This document shows positions 42,115 to 51,607 of a stretch of DNA of 64,000 nt, in pieces. A program made the translations under genes and the position numbers. A model generated the notes under the pieces. It did not search any database, was not told the origin of the DNA, and was given only the letters and a program-made list of their open reading frames with translations. Position 1 is the first letter of the stretch, and each line of letters opens with the position of its first letter. The DNA is from Alloalcanivorax xiamenensis (GTDB lineage Bacteria > Pseudomonadota > Gammaproteobacteria > Pseudomonadales > Alcanivoracaceae), in contig NZ_AQPF01000013.1 in assembly GCF_009846745.1 (NCBI RefSeq), positions 26,090-90,089 of the forward strand, read 5' to 3'.

Positions 42115-43269
42115 TCAGCTGTTCGCCGGCTCGGGCGTGGCTTCCGCGGAAGGCTGTACGTCATTCTCAATAGCCACGGGGGCGTCATTACGCAGCTTGA
42201 GCAGGCCACTGGTGGCGACAATCTCTCCGGGTTCCAGACCGGATTCCACCACCACCAGATCACCGCGCTGGCGTCCCAGCTTCACGAACCGCTTGCGCAC
42301 GATCTTGCCGGCGCCGTCCTCGCTTTGCTGTTCGGCCTGCTCGCCTTCCTTCGCCGGCGCGTCCTGGATCACGAACACCGCGTTACCGTAAGGCGCGTAG
42401 GCCACCGCCGTGCGGGGGATCACCACCACCGGTTCGGATTGCGGCAACTGGATGGTGACGTTGGCGAACATACCCGGGCGCATACGCTGATCCGCGTTGT
42501 CGAAGGACGCCTGAATGGTGACGTTGCGGGTGGTCTCGTTGACGCCCGGCTCGATGGCGGTGATGGTGCCCTCGAACGTGTCATCCGGGTAAGCGTCCAG
42601 CGAGGCACGGGCGGTCAGGCCGGTGCCGATTTTGCTCAGCGTCTGTTCGGGCAGGGCGAAGTTGACGAAGATCGGATCCAGTTGCGCCAGGCTGACCACC
42701 GGCGTGCCGGGTTGCAGGTACTGGCCGATATCCACGCGGCGGATCCCCAGCACCCCGTCGAAGGGCGCGCGAATGGTCTTGTAGCTGAGCTGCTGCCGCT
42801 GCGCGTCCGCCTGGGCCACGGATTGATCCCTTTGAGCACGGCGGTTATCCAGTTCGGATTGTGAGATCGAGCCTTGTTTGAACAGGCGCTGATAGCGGTC
42901 GTATTCCTGACGGGCCAACTGAGCGGTGGCTTCCAGGGCTTTGAGTTGAGCCTGGTCGGCGCGGGATTCCAGCCGCACCAGCAGGTCGCCTTTTTTCACC
43001 TGGTCGCCGGAGGTGAACTCGATGGCCGCCACTTCGCCGCCGACCTGGCTGGTGACGTCGACGCCGTTGACCGCTTCCACGGTGCCCACCGCTTCCAGTG
43101 ACAGCGCCCATTCGTCCCGGGTCGCCTCGGCGGTGGAGACGTTCGCCACCGGCATGGGCATATTGTCGAAGAAGCCCGTCATCATATGGTTGATGAACGC
43201 CTTCCAGCCAAAGATGGCGCCGAACAATACGCCAACGCAGACCAGCATAATCACCATGCGTTTTGTCAT
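42115..43269 (-). CDS. RND periplasmic adaptor (membrane fusion protein)
   Basis: A 384-residue adaptor with one N-terminal membrane anchor (VIMLVCVGVLFGAIFGWKAF) and a lipoyl half-motif before and after a coiled-coil hairpin (residues about 95-155). A beta-barrel follows (IRAPFDGVLGIRRVDIGQYLQPGTP), with a C-terminal acidic tail. I start at MTKRMV, although the ribosome site is weak, because it places the anchor at the usual distance. It is upstream of the permease on the same strand. Confidence 0.9.
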   Translation of the reverse strand: MTKRMVIMLVCVGVLFGAIFGWKAFINHMMTGFFDNMPMPVANVSTAEATRDEWALSLEAVGTVEAVNGVDVTSQVGGEVAAIEFTSGDQVKKGDLLVRLESRADQAQLKALEATAQLARQEYDRYQRLFKQGSISQSELDNRRAQRDQSVAQADAQRQQLSYKTIRAPFDGVLGIRRVDIGQYLQPGTPVVSLAQLDPIFVNFALPEQTLSKIGTGLTARASLDAYPDDTFEGTITAIEPGVNETTRNVTIQASFDNADQRMRPGMFANVTIQLPQSEPVVVIPRTAVAYAPYGNAVFVIQDAPAKEGEQAEQQSEDGAGKIVRKRFVKLGRQRGDLVVVESGLEPGEIVATSGLLKLRNDAPVAIENDVQPSAEATPEPANS

Positions 43270-43338
43270 GATCCAAACCCCGATGTGCAACCTGCTTGTT
43301 TAGATATTTTCGTTGCCTGCCAGCTTTCCACGGACCGG

Positions 43339-43509
43339 ACTACGAAGCCGCTGTGGGAAGCGGCCTTGGCGCGAATGCGCCTGGGCCGTTGGTCATTCGC
43401 TTGCAAGCAAGCTTCCCACAGCGGCTTCGTAGCATGATCCGTGGAAGCCGGCTTGCTGGCGAATGGCGCGCTGGAGCTTGCAAGGCAGCATACAAGCTCC
43501 TACAGCGGC
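43339..43509. repeat. Cluster of REP units between RND adaptor and hemW end
   Basis: At least four units in alternating orientation, including GCTTGC/GCAAGC and CCGGC/GCTGG-type stems, with some decay (GCGGCCTTGGCGCGAA). The rest of the 43270-43717 gap shows no credible gene. Confidence 0.8.
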
Positions 43510-43717
43510 CCTGATACCTGCCGATGGCTATGAATCATTTGGCGAACCGGCGAAACCGGAAACGGATAAAGCTGCGTCCCTGTGGTTTTGATTTTTTCTT
43601 TCCTGGCTGGGTCGCTCGGGGCAAGGGCAAATCGACAAAGCGGATCGGAATAATGAGGGCAAACCCGGCGGCCACGGCGTCCAGAATGCCCGAGTGTGCC
43701 CAGAAATCAGGCAGGCA

Positions 43718-44875
43718 TCAAGAGGCAGAGAGGGATTCCCCAATAAGCGCCAACACGGTGTTGAGGTGGCGTAATCCCAAAGCGGTGCAAACGATTTGAT
43801 CCGGATCCGGTTGCAGCAGGTCGCGTTCACGCAAGGGGGCCAGCAGAGCGGCGATGCGCTCCTGATCCACGCCACAGTATTGGCTCAATGTGCATGAAGG
43901 AACGCCGTTGACCAGACGCAGTGCGTTCATCAACGCTTCGAACAGAGGATCTTCTATGGCGGTGACACTGCGGCGTGCCTGTTCCGGTGCCTGAAGATAG
44001 GCTTCCGGCTGCCGGGTTTTTTGATAACGCAGGCGTTGCCCGTCACGGCGGGTCAGTTTGCCGTGGGCGCCGGCGCCGATCGCCAGGTAGTCGCCAAAGC
44101 GCCAATAGTTGAGATTGTGGCGACAGTGGCGACCCGGCCGGGCGAAGGCGGAAACTTCATAGCGCTCATAACCATGGCGCTGCAGCAGGGCAAAGCCCTG
44201 CTCCTCGATATCGGCCATGCTGTCTTCGTCGGGTTGGGTCGGAGGCGCGCGATAAAAAGCGGTGTTTGGTTCGATGGTGAGCTCGTACCAGCTCAGATGA
44301 GCGGGGGATAACTCGATGGCCGCCTGCAGATCTTCCAAGGCTTGCGCCGGCGTTTGTCCGGGCAGGGCGTGCATCAGATCCAGATTGAAATTATCAAAGC
44401 CGGCGGCGCGGGCCAGGGCCACCGCGCGGCGGGCCTCCTCGGGGCCGTGAATACGCCCAAGAGCAGTGAGCTGGCCGGGATCGAAGCTCTGTACGCCGAT
44501 GGACAGGCGGTTGATGCCGGCTTCGCGGAAGCCTTCGAAGCGGCCCGCTTCCACGGTGCCGGGGTTGGCCTCCAGGGTGATTTCCACGTCGTTGGCCATT
44601 GGCAGGCGCTGGCGTAGGCCATCCAGCAGGCGCCGGTAAAAATCGGCGCTCATCAGGCTCGGTGTGCCGCCGCCGATAAAGATCGAAACAACGGGCCGGT
44701 CCAACTCACCTTCCAGCCAGCGCTGGTCCGCGTCGAGATCCGCCAGCAGGGCGTCGAGGTATTGGGTTTCAGGCAGCGTGTCGCGCTGATGGGAATTGAA
44801 ATCGCAATACGGACATTTGCGCACGCACCAGGGTACGTGCACATATAACGCCAGGGGCGGCCGCTCCGGGGTCAC
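43718..44875 (-). CDS. hemW: Radical SAM heme chaperone HemW
   Basis: A 385-residue radical SAM protein with the cluster motif C17-x3-C21-x2-C24 (CVRKCPYC) and the HemN-like core (IFIGGGTPSLMS, EANPGTVE, LSIGVQSFDPGQL). HemW moves heme into target proteins. It starts at a GTG overlapping the rdgB stop (GTGA), so it is coupled to rdgB, as in Pseudomonas. Confidence 0.93.
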   Translation of the reverse strand: MTPERPPLALYVHVPWCVRKCPYCDFNSHQRDTLPETQYLDALLADLDADQRWLEGELDRPVVSIFIGGGTPSLMSADFYRRLLDGLRQRLPMANDVEITLEANPGTVEAGRFEGFREAGINRLSIGVQSFDPGQLTALGRIHGPEEARRAVALARAAGFDNFNLDLMHALPGQTPAQALEDLQAAIELSPAHLSWYELTIEPNTAFYRAPPTQPDEDSMADIEEQGFALLQRHGYERYEVSAFARPGRHCRHNLNYWRFGDYLAIGAGAHGKLTRRDGQRLRYQKTRQPEAYLQAPEQARRSVTAIEDPLFEALMNALRLVNGVPSCTLSQYCGVDQERIAALLAPLRERDLLQPDPDQIVCTALGLRHLNTVLALIGESLSAS

Positions 44876-45474
44876 GGCAGTGGATGCTCCCGCAGTTGCG
44901 CGATCAACTGCTGCAGAGCTCGGGCGCGATGGCTGATGCGGTTTTTTTCTTCCGGCGGCATCTGGGCGGCGGTGCGGTCGTCGCCGCTGATCTGGAAATG
45001 CGGGTCGTAGCCGAAACCGAATTCGCCGCGCGGTTCAAGCACGATGCTCCCTTCCCAACTGCCTTGGCAGACCAGCGGTGTCGGGTCCTCGGCGTGGCGC
45101 ATCAGAACCAATAGCGCCTGGTAACGGGCGGTGCGCGGAGCATCGGGCAGGTCGCCGAGCATTTCCACCAGCAGGGCATTGTTTTTCGCGTCGCTGGCGC
45201 CGACACCGGAGAAGCGGGCGGAATAAATGCCGGGGGCGCCATTCAGAGCGTCCACTTCCAGACCGGAGTCATCGGCGATGGCGGGCAGGCCGGTGTGCCG
45301 GGCCGCGTTGCGGGCCTTGAGGATGGCGTTCTCGACGAAGGTCAGACCAGTCTCTTCCGCTTCCGGCACATCGAAATCGCTCTGTGGCACGATGGTCATG
45401 TCCAGCGGCGCCAGAATGGCGTTCATTTCCTCCAGCTTCTTACGATTGCCGGAAGCCAGAACCACGGTTGCCAT
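44872..45474 (-). CDS. rdgB: XTP/dITP diphosphatase RdgB
   Basis: A 200-residue Ham1 family house-cleaning enzyme that hydrolyses dITP, XTP and similar nucleotides. It has the N-terminal SGNRKKLEEM motif, FVENAILKARNAA, IADDSGLEVDAL and GFGYDPHF. It is followed by overlapping hemW and preceded by metW on the same strand. Confidence 0.95.
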   Translation of the reverse strand: MATVVLASGNRKKLEEMNAILAPLDMTIVPQSDFDVPEAEETGLTFVENAILKARNAARHTGLPAIADDSGLEVDALNGAPGIYSARFSGVGASDAKNNALLVEMLGDLPDAPRTARYQALLVLMRHAEDPTPLVCQGSWEGSIVLEPRGEFGFGYDPHFQISGDDRTAAQMPPEEKNRISHRARALQQLIAQLREHPLP

Positions 45475-45515
45475 GATGTCTCCTTGAGTCAGGGTGTGCG
45501 GGACCCGGTGCGCGG

Positions 45516-46145
45516 TTACCGGGTCACTCGATAGATGGCGATCTCGCCGAACAAGTTCGGCAACAGCCGGGGCAGGGTGCTGCTGCGGTGATCGCGGTTG
45601 ACCACTTCGCGTTGAATGATGCGGATGTCGTTTTTGCGGCAGTGCGTCTCGAAATCATGCACCGTGCACAGGTGAATGTTGGGGGTATCGTACCACTCGT
45701 AGGGCAGAGCGGAAGATACCGGCATGCGCCCCTTGAAAGCGAGATAGCTGCGCACCCGCCAGTGGCCGAAATTGGGGAAGGTGATGATCGCCTCGCGGCC
45801 CACCCGCAACATTTCCGCGAGGATGCGGTCCGGGCGCAACACCGCCTGCAGGGCCTGGGTCATCACCACGTAATCGAAGCGATCGTTCTGGAAGTTGTCC
45901 AGACCATTGTCCAGATCCTGCTCGATCACGTTGACGCCATTTTCGAAACAGGCGGCCAGATTGTCCTGGTCGATCTCCAGGCCATAGCCGCGAACCCCCT
46001 TGCTCGCTTTCAGGTGAGCCAGCAGCGCGCCATCACCACACCCCAGGTCCAGCACGGTGGCATTGCGCGGGATCCAGTCGCTGATCAGGCTCAGATCATT
46101 ACGCTCGGGCATCCACTCGCGGATTCGCTGTGCATCATTGGCCAT
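45516..46145 (-). CDS. metW: MetW-like methyltransferase-fold protein
   Basis: A 209-residue SAM-binding fold protein (VLDLGCGDGALLAHL at 31-45), with VVMTQALQAVLRPD and NIHLCTVHDFE. MetW activates the MetX acyltransferase. I start at MANDAQR; the upstream in-frame ATG lies inside metX. The frames overlap by 11 bases, as is typical of metX-metW. Confidence 0.9.
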   Translation of the reverse strand: MANDAQRIREWMPERNDLSLISDWIPRNATVLDLGCGDGALLAHLKASKGVRGYGLEIDQDNLAACFENGVNVIEQDLDNGLDNFQNDRFDYVVMTQALQAVLRPDRILAEMLRVGREAIITFPNFGHWRVRSYLAFKGRMPVSSALPYEWYDTPNIHLCTVHDFETHCRKNDIRIIQREVVNRDHRSSTLPRLLPNLFGEIAIYRVTR

Positions 46146-47292
46146 CGGCGTCCACCTCATCGGCCACCCGGCGCAGGTAAGCGCCGAACAGCTTCACATA
46201 CTCCGGGATCGGCAGAAGGAAAGCATCGTGCCCCTTGGGCGTGTCGATCTCCGCGTAGCTGACGTCGCGGCCCACATGGGTGAGGGCGTTGACGATTTCA
46301 CGGCTGCGCTCCGGCGAGAAGCGCCAGTCGGAATTGAAGGACATCACCAGAAAGCCGCAACGGGTACGCTCCAGCGCTTCCTCCAGGGTTCCGCCCTGTT
46401 CGCGGGCCGGATCGAAATAATCCAGCGCCTTGGTCATCAGCAGATAGGTATTGGCGTCGAAATTACGGGAGAAGGTTTCGCCCTGGTGACGCAGATACGA
46501 CTCCACCTGGAATTCCACATCGAAGCCGAAATGGAAGCGGCCGGAGCGCAAGTCGCGGCCGAACTTCATGCGCATGGCGTCGTCGCTGAGATAGGTGATG
46601 TGCCCGACCATGCGCGCCAGGATCAGGCCCTGACGAGGGTAAGTGTCATGCAGATAATAGCGGCCGCCGTGGAAATTCGGGTCGGTGAGGATGGACTGGC
46701 GGGCGACTTCATTGAAGGCGATGTTCTGAGCCGACAGCTTGGGGGCCGCGGCAATGACCACGGAGTGACGCAGGCGCTCCGGGAAATCGATCGCCCATTG
46801 CAGCGCCTGCATGCCGCCGAGGCTGCCGCCGACCACCGCCGCCCACCGCTCGATGCCCAGAGCATCGGCCAGCCGGGCCTGACTCTTGACCCAGTCCTTC
46901 ACCGTCATCATCGGGAAGTCCGGCCCCCAGAGCTGACCGGTCTCCGGATTGGTGGAGGTGGGGCCACTGGAGCCGTGGCAGCCACCCAGATTGTTCAGGC
47001 ACACCACGAAGAAGCGATTGGTGTCGATGGGCTTGCCCGGACCGATGCAGCTGTCCCACCAGCCCGGACGTTTCTCGTCCATGCCGTGATAACCCGCGGC
47101 GTGGTGATGGCCGGACAGGGCATGGCAAATCAACACCGCGTTATTGGCGCTGGCATTGAGGTTGCCATAGGTCTCGTAGACAAGGTCGTAGGATGGCAAC
47201 TGACGCCCACACTCCAGCTCCAGTGGCTGGTCCACATGGAGGGTATGGGGCTGTACCAGGCCCACGGAGTCCTGGGGGATCGATTCGGGCAT
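46135..47292 (-). CDS. metX: Homoserine O-succinyltransferase (MetX family)
   Basis: A 385-residue alpha/beta-hydrolase acyltransferase of methionine synthesis. The nucleophile is Ser157 (GGSLGG), with LICHALSGHHH and GPTSTNPETG motifs and a C-terminal GHDAFLL histidine. Gammaproteobacterial MetX paired with MetW usually uses succinyl-CoA, hence this name. Acetyl-CoA use cannot be excluded by eye. Confidence 0.9.
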   Translation of the reverse strand: MPESIPQDSVGLVQPHTLHVDQPLELECGRQLPSYDLVYETYGNLNASANNAVLICHALSGHHHAAGYHGMDEKRPGWWDSCIGPGKPIDTNRFFVVCLNNLGGCHGSSGPTSTNPETGQLWGPDFPMMTVKDWVKSQARLADALGIERWAAVVGGSLGGMQALQWAIDFPERLRHSVVIAAAPKLSAQNIAFNEVARQSILTDPNFHGGRYYLHDTYPRQGLILARMVGHITYLSDDAMRMKFGRDLRSGRFHFGFDVEFQVESYLRHQGETFSRNFDANTYLLMTKALDYFDPAREQGGTLEEALERTRCGFLVMSFNSDWRFSPERSREIVNALTHVGRDVSYAEIDTPKGHDAFLLPIPEYVKLFGAYLRRVADEVDADGQ

Positions 47293-47385
47293 TTCGGGTC
47301 ATCATCCAAAGGTGAGGCAAAGTCTATCGACCCCCCCCAAGGCATGCAATGCGGCCACCCCGGTATTGTGGTCCATGCGCTGCAT

Positions 47386-47455
47386 TCGCTGGCAAGCCAG
47401 CTTCCCACGGAAGGGGCCATGAAGTCGCTGTGGGAAGCTGGCTCGCCAGCGAATG
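47386..47455. repeat. REPIN upstream of metX
   Basis: Inverted pair of GCTGGC/GCCAGC units. One has TC in place of TT at the loop. It sits in the divergent gap between metX and an MFS gene. Confidence 0.85.
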
Positions 47456-47532
47456 CCTGCGTGTTGCGTTTCAGAGCGCTGTCCACGAGCCGCGAATGTT
47501 ATTCTTGTCGGGTCGATCGGTGAGAAGGGGAC

Positions 47533-48858
47533 ATGATGAGCAACAGGAACGTTAATGGCACGGGGGCACGGGCAACGGTGGATCGCCTATATGCCTTGGT
47601 CGCCAATGACGAGGATGCGCGGACCTGCACGGACATCAGCGAAGAAGCCTGCCGTGAGGTGCCGGGCAATTTTTTCAAAATCATTGTCGCCAATCTGCTT
47701 TCCAAGATCGGCGATTTGCTGATCAACCCGAAAACCGTGCTCGCCTGGCTGATCGGTGCGGTGGGGGCCCCCGGGTTTCTGACCGCCGCCTTGGTGCCGA
47801 TCCGCGAATCCGGATCACTGATTCCGCAGTTGCTGATTGGCGCCTGGATGCGCCGGCATCCGGTGCGCAAGGGATTCTGGGTTCTCGGCTCGGTGATTCA
47901 AGGGCTCTGTGTGCTGGGCATGGCGCTGGCGGTGTGGCAATGGCGGGGGCTGGCGGCCGGTCTGGCTATCACCGGTCTGCTGGTGGTGTTCAGTCTGGGC
48001 AGGGGCTTCTGCTCGGTGGCGATGAAGGATGTGCAAGGCAAGTGCATTCCCAAGGCCCGGCGCGGCCGTCTTACCGGTCTCGCCGCGACGCTGTCCGGTC
48101 TGGTGACGCTCGGGGTCGGCTTGGTGCTGTTCCGCGGTGGCCAGGATCCGGGCATGGTGTTCTATTCCGTGTTGCTGGTGGGGGCCGCGCTGGCGTGGTT
48201 GCTGGCGGCGGGGGTATTCGCCTTGGTGGATGAATTCGCTGGCGAAACCGCCGGTGGTGGTCATGCCTTGAAGGATGCCTGGCGCAGCCTCGGGCTGCTG
48301 ATCAGTGACGCGCCTTTCCGTAACTTCGTGATTGCCCGGGCCCTGCTGATGGCGTCCGCTCTGGGGTCGCCGTTTCTGGTGGTGCTGGCGCAGAAGCAGA
48401 ATTCCGGCGCCGCGCTGCTGGGCGGGTTCCTGGTGGCGTCGAGTCTGGCCAGCACCGTCTCCGCCAGTGTATGGGGGTTCATGGCCGACGCTTCCAGCCG
48501 CAAGGTTATGATCCGTGGCGGCGGCCTGGCCTCGGCCACCTGCCTGCTGGTGGCGGTGCTGGCTCTGGCCGGCGAAGGCGCCGCCGCCTGGTTCTATCCT
48601 TTCGCCTTCTTCGTGCTGGCCATCGCTCATGCCGGCGTACGCATTGGTCGCAAAACCTACCTGGTGGACATGGCCGGCGGCACCAAGCGTACCGACTACA
48701 CTGCGGTGAGCAATACCGTGATCGGCGTGCTGCTGCTGGCGGCTGGTGGCGTCAGCGCGGCGGTGTCGCTGCTGGGTACCGAGTGGGCGTTGATCAGCCT
48801 CGGTGCGATGGGCGTGCTGGGGACGCTGTGGTCATGGAAGTTACCGGAGGTGGAGTAG
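47533..48858 (+). CDS. MFS-type membrane transporter
   Basis: A 441-residue membrane protein with about eleven to twelve hydrophobic segments from residue 68 onward and a 60-residue hydrophilic N-terminus (CTDISEEACREVPGNFF). A central loop contains DEFAGETAGGG. The profile fits the major facilitator superfamily, but I recognise no substrate signature. No partners are nearby. An ATG pair precedes the coding start. Confidence 0.7.
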   Translation: MMSNRNVNGTGARATVDRLYALVANDEDARTCTDISEEACREVPGNFFKIIVANLLSKIGDLLINPKTVLAWLIGAVGAPGFLTAALVPIRESGSLIPQLLIGAWMRRHPVRKGFWVLGSVIQGLCVLGMALAVWQWRGLAAGLAITGLLVVFSLGRGFCSVAMKDVQGKCIPKARRGRLTGLAATLSGLVTLGVGLVLFRGGQDPGMVFYSVLLVGAALAWLLAAGVFALVDEFAGETAGGGHALKDAWRSLGLLISDAPFRNFVIARALLMASALGSPFLVVLAQKQNSGAALLGGFLVASSLASTVSASVWGFMADASSRKVMIRGGGLASATCLLVAVLALAGEGAAAWFYPFAFFVLAIAHAGVRIGRKTYLVDMAGGTKRTDYTAVSNTVIGVLLLAAGGVSAAVSLLGTEWALISLGAMGVLGTLWSWKLPEVE

Positions 48859-49005
48859 AGCGCTGTCGTGAGTGGACGGAGTGTGGATAGGGGGGTGTTT
48901 TTTGGCCCTGGCGTCACGGTGACCTGTGCTAGGATTTGCGCTTCGGTCTCGATTTGGGGGAGGCCGGATCATAATAACCAACGGGATAACAAGCGGAGGG
49001 AAACC

Positions 49006-49608
49006 GTGAAAAAATCAATTGCTCAAATACCTGTTGTTCTGGCCGCCGTCGCGGCAACGCTGTCTCCTCTCGCCCATGCCGAGGATCCGCGCCTGCTGGT
49101 CGGCGGCTCGCTGATGCGTGACGAGAGTAATCTGGATGAGGTGGTGGAAAGTATCGATCCGTTCATCCATGCCAGTGCACCCGATGCGGAATGGGGGACG
49201 GACCTCTATGTGGGGGTCGCCTTCAATCCGTATTTCCAGGCCCGTTTCGGGTATCGCCAGTTCGGTGACGCCGAAACCCGGATTTACAGTGGCAGGATGG
49301 AGGTGGAAGCGGACGGAGTCTATGTGGCTCTGGATGGCCTGATGCCGGTGACGGAGCGGTTGTCACTGGGAGGGACGCTGGGCATACAGAGTGTGGACGT
49401 GACCCTGAAAGTCAGCGATGGCTACAACGGCTTCAAGGACGATGACGATGCCCGCGATTTCTTCTACGGCTTACGGTTGCAGTATCTGGTAACCGACCAG
49501 CTCGCGGTGATCGCGGCCTATAACCGCTACAAGTTCGAGATCGACGCCAACGGCGTGGACGATCTGGAATACGACAGCGTGGGAATAGGCGCGCAATATC
49601 GGTTCTAG
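49006..49608 (+). CDS. Outer-membrane beta-barrel protein, OmpA/porin-like
   Basis: A 200-residue protein with a signal peptide (MKKSIAQIPVVLAAVAATLSPLAHA) and a barrel of alternating strands (LYVGVAFNPYFQARFGYRQFG, RLSLGGTLGIQSVDVTLK, AVIAAYNRYKFEI) ending in YRF. The start is a GTG with GGAGGG four bases upstream. It may be a general surface barrel. The function is unknown. Confidence 0.8.
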   Translation: MKKSIAQIPVVLAAVAATLSPLAHAEDPRLLVGGSLMRDESNLDEVVESIDPFIHASAPDAEWGTDLYVGVAFNPYFQARFGYRQFGDAETRIYSGRMEVEADGVYVALDGLMPVTERLSLGGTLGIQSVDVTLKVSDGYNGFKDDDDARDFFYGLRLQYLVTDQLAVIAAYNRYKFEIDANGVDDLEYDSVGIGAQYRF

Positions 49609-49618
49609 GCATTACAGA

Positions 49619-49710
49619 CCGGACTACGAAGCCGCTGTGGGAGCTTGCTTGCAAGCGAATCTTGGGACCTGAAAGCTCATTCGCTTGCAAGCAAGCTTCC
49701 CACGGAGGGG
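49619..49710. repeat. Head-to-head REP pair
   Basis: Two GCTTGC/GCAAGC units whose hairpins face inward, with CTACGAAGCCG on the outer left: the reverse geometry of the compact REPINs. It lies between convergent genes. Confidence 0.88.
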
Positions 49711-50427
49711 TTATGCCGCCTCGAACAACAGATCCCAGACGCCATGCCCGAGCCGCGCGCCACGGCGTTCGAATTTGGTTTCCGGCCGCCACGCGGGGCG
49801 TTCGGAGAATTGACCGGCGCCGGCGGGATTGCGGAAGCCTGGCGCCTGGTTCATCACCGCCATCATATGTTGCGCGTAGTCTTCCCAGTCGGTGGCCATG
49901 TGCAGGGTGCCGCCTTGCTTTAATTTGCCGCGCACCAGCGCCACCCATTCCGGCTGAACGATGCGGCGTTTGTGATGCTTCTTCTTGTGCCATGGGTCGG
50001 GGAAATAGAGCTGTACCCGCGACAGGCTGTGATCGGGGATGCACAGATTAAGGATGTCCACCGCGTCATCGCAGTAGCTGCGCAAGTTGCTCAGGCCTTG
50101 TTCCTCAATTTCCATCAGCAGTGCACCGACGCCGGGCCGGTGCACCTCCACGCCAATGAAATCCTGCTCCGGCGCAGCGGCCGCCATGGCGGCGAGGGAA
50201 TGGCCCATGCCGTAGCCGATTTCCAGTACCCGGGGGGCGTCGCGGCCAAACACTGCTTCCGGTTCCAACGGGCCGCCGGCGCGTTCCAGGCCATAGCGCG
50301 GCCACAGGGTTTCCAGGGCGTGACGCTGGCCAACGGTAAGGCGGCCTTCACGCAGAACGAAGCTGCGTACCTTGCGCATCACCTTGCCGGTGGTCGGGTC
50401 TTTGTCCTGGTTGATGAAATCGAGCAT
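49711..50427 (-). CDS. trmB: tRNA (guanine-N7)-methyltransferase
   Basis: A 238-residue TrmB that methylates G46 of tRNAs. It has the SAM motif LEIGYGMGHSLAAMA (about 81-95), the family motif FPDPWHKKKHHKRR and HMATDWEDYAQHM. I start at MLDFINQDKD; the upstream part of the open frame is REP sequence. It lies downstream of thiG, as in Pseudomonas, with a REPIN in between. Confidence 0.93.
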   Translation of the reverse strand: MLDFINQDKDPTTGKVMRKVRSFVLREGRLTVGQRHALETLWPRYGLERAGGPLEPEAVFGRDAPRVLEIGYGMGHSLAAMAAAAPEQDFIGVEVHRPGVGALLMEIEEQGLSNLRSYCDDAVDILNLCIPDHSLSRVQLYFPDPWHKKKHHKRRIVQPEWVALVRGKLKQGGTLHMATDWEDYAQHMMAVMNQAPGFRNPAGAGQFSERPAWRPETKFERRGARLGHGVWDLLFEAA

Positions 50428-50479
50428 GGTGCCGGTCTTGGTGGAGTCGGGGGTGGGATTGTAGCAGAGCCCGCAGGCT

Positions 50480-50555
50480 GATTCGCTGCCAGGGCAGCTT
50501 CCCACAGCGGCTCCGTGGCTCCTCTCTGTGGGAAGCTGCCTTGGCAGCGAATGTG
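50480..50555. repeat. REPIN between thiG and trmB
   Basis: Inverted pair of GCTGCC/GGCAGC units; one unit has a G-T pair in the stem (GCCAGGGCAGC). It separates genes that form one operon in relatives. Confidence 0.87.
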
Positions 50556-50573
50556 GTGCGATTCTCGCGGCGG

Positions 50574-51353
50574 TTACCGGCTCACGCCGTCCAGCGGCGA
50601 GGATGCGGTGGCGTAGGCCTTGCGTGGCATGCGGCCGGCCAGGAACGATTCGCGGCCGGCTTCGATGGCCTTGCGCATGGCCGAGGCCATCAGAATCGGT
50701 TTGTTCGCATGGGCCACGGCGGAGTTCAGCAGCACACCGTCACAACCCAGCTCCATGGCGATGGCGGCGTCGGAAGCGGTGCCCACGCCGGCATCGACGA
50801 TGATCGGCACTTCCGCCTCTTCCAGGATCAGGTGGATATTGTGCGGGTTGAGGATGCCAAGGCCGGAGCCGATCAGCGAGCCCAGCGGCATCACCGCCAC
50901 GCAGCCCATGGATTCCAGTTCCTTGGCCACGATCGGGTCGTCGTTGGTGTACACCATCACCTTGAAGCCGTCGTCCACCAGGGTTTGGGCGGCTTTCAGG
51001 GTGTGGGTGATATTCGGATACAAGGTCTTCTGGTCGCCCAGCACTTCCAGTTTCACCAGGTCATGACCGTCCAGCAGTTCCCGTGCCAGCTTGCAGGTGC
51101 GCACCGCGTCGTCGGCATTGAAGCAGCCGGCGGTGTTGGGAAGGATGGTGTACTTGTCCGGGCTGACGAAGTCCAGCAGGTTGGGTTCGTCGGCGTTCTG
51201 CCCGATATTGGTACGGCGAATCGCCACGGTGACGATTTGCGCGCCGCTCTCCTCGATGGCCGATCGGGTCTCCTCGAAATCCTTGTACTTGCCGGTGCCG
51301 ATCAGCAGCCGGGAGGAATAGGTTTTTCCTGCGATATCGAGTAGGTCGGACAT
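50574..51353 (-). CDS. thiG: Thiazole synthase
   Basis: A 259-residue ThiG, which builds the thiazole ring of thiamine from DXP, ThiS-thiocarboxylate and dehydroglycine. It has LLIGTGKYKDFEET, the imine-forming lysine in LVKLEVLGDQ, MPLGSLIGSGLG and IIVDAGVGTASDAAIAMELG. The start is MSDLLDIAG; the much longer upstream open frame is a shadow of thiS. It is 50 bases from thiS in the same direction. Confidence 0.95.
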   Translation of the reverse strand: MSDLLDIAGKTYSSRLLIGTGKYKDFEETRSAIEESGAQIVTVAIRRTNIGQNADEPNLLDFVSPDKYTILPNTAGCFNADDAVRTCKLARELLDGHDLVKLEVLGDQKTLYPNITHTLKAAQTLVDDGFKVMVYTNDDPIVAKELESMGCVAVMPLGSLIGSGLGILNPHNIHLILEEAEVPIIVDAGVGTASDAAIAMELGCDGVLLNSAVAHANKPILMASAMRKAIEAGRESFLAGRMPRKAYATASSPLDGVSR

Positions 51354-51403
51354 GATGGCCTCGGTTGAGATGGGTGGGTTAAGGAGAAGGGGGAGCCGGA
51401 GGC

Positions 51404-51604
51404 TCACCCACCCCCTATGGCGTGCACGATTTCCACGACATCCCCGTCGCTCAGCAGATGATCGGCGTGGGCGCTTTTGGGGACGATATCCCGGTTCACT
51501 TCCACCGCCAATCGTCGTCCGCTCAGATTCAGGGCCTGAACCAGATCGGCCACGGTGCGGCCGGACAGGGAAAAGGGTTCGCCGTTTACGGTCAGGGTGG
51601 TCAT
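51404..51604 (-). CDS. thiS: Sulfur carrier protein ThiS
   Basis: A 66-residue ubiquitin-like carrier ending in VEIVHAIGGG, the diglycine tail activated for sulfur transfer to thiazole. Two ATG codons are adjacent; I use the second, matching family length. It is read just after the DUF423 gene, whose stop lies four bases upstream. Confidence 0.93.
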   Translation of the reverse strand: MTTLTVNGEPFSLSGRTVADLVQALNLSGRRLAVEVNRDIVPKSAHADHLLSDGDVVEIVHAIGGG

Positions 51605-51607
51605 CAT

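Noticed and set aside
43524..43799. 91-codon plus-strand frame near the hemW end
   Set aside because: Overlaps the hemW C-terminus on the opposite strand, has basic low-complexity content, and shows no family signal.
49711..50505. Longer TrmB start
   Set aside because: The added 26 codons lie partly in the REPIN; the conserved start is MLDFINQDKD.
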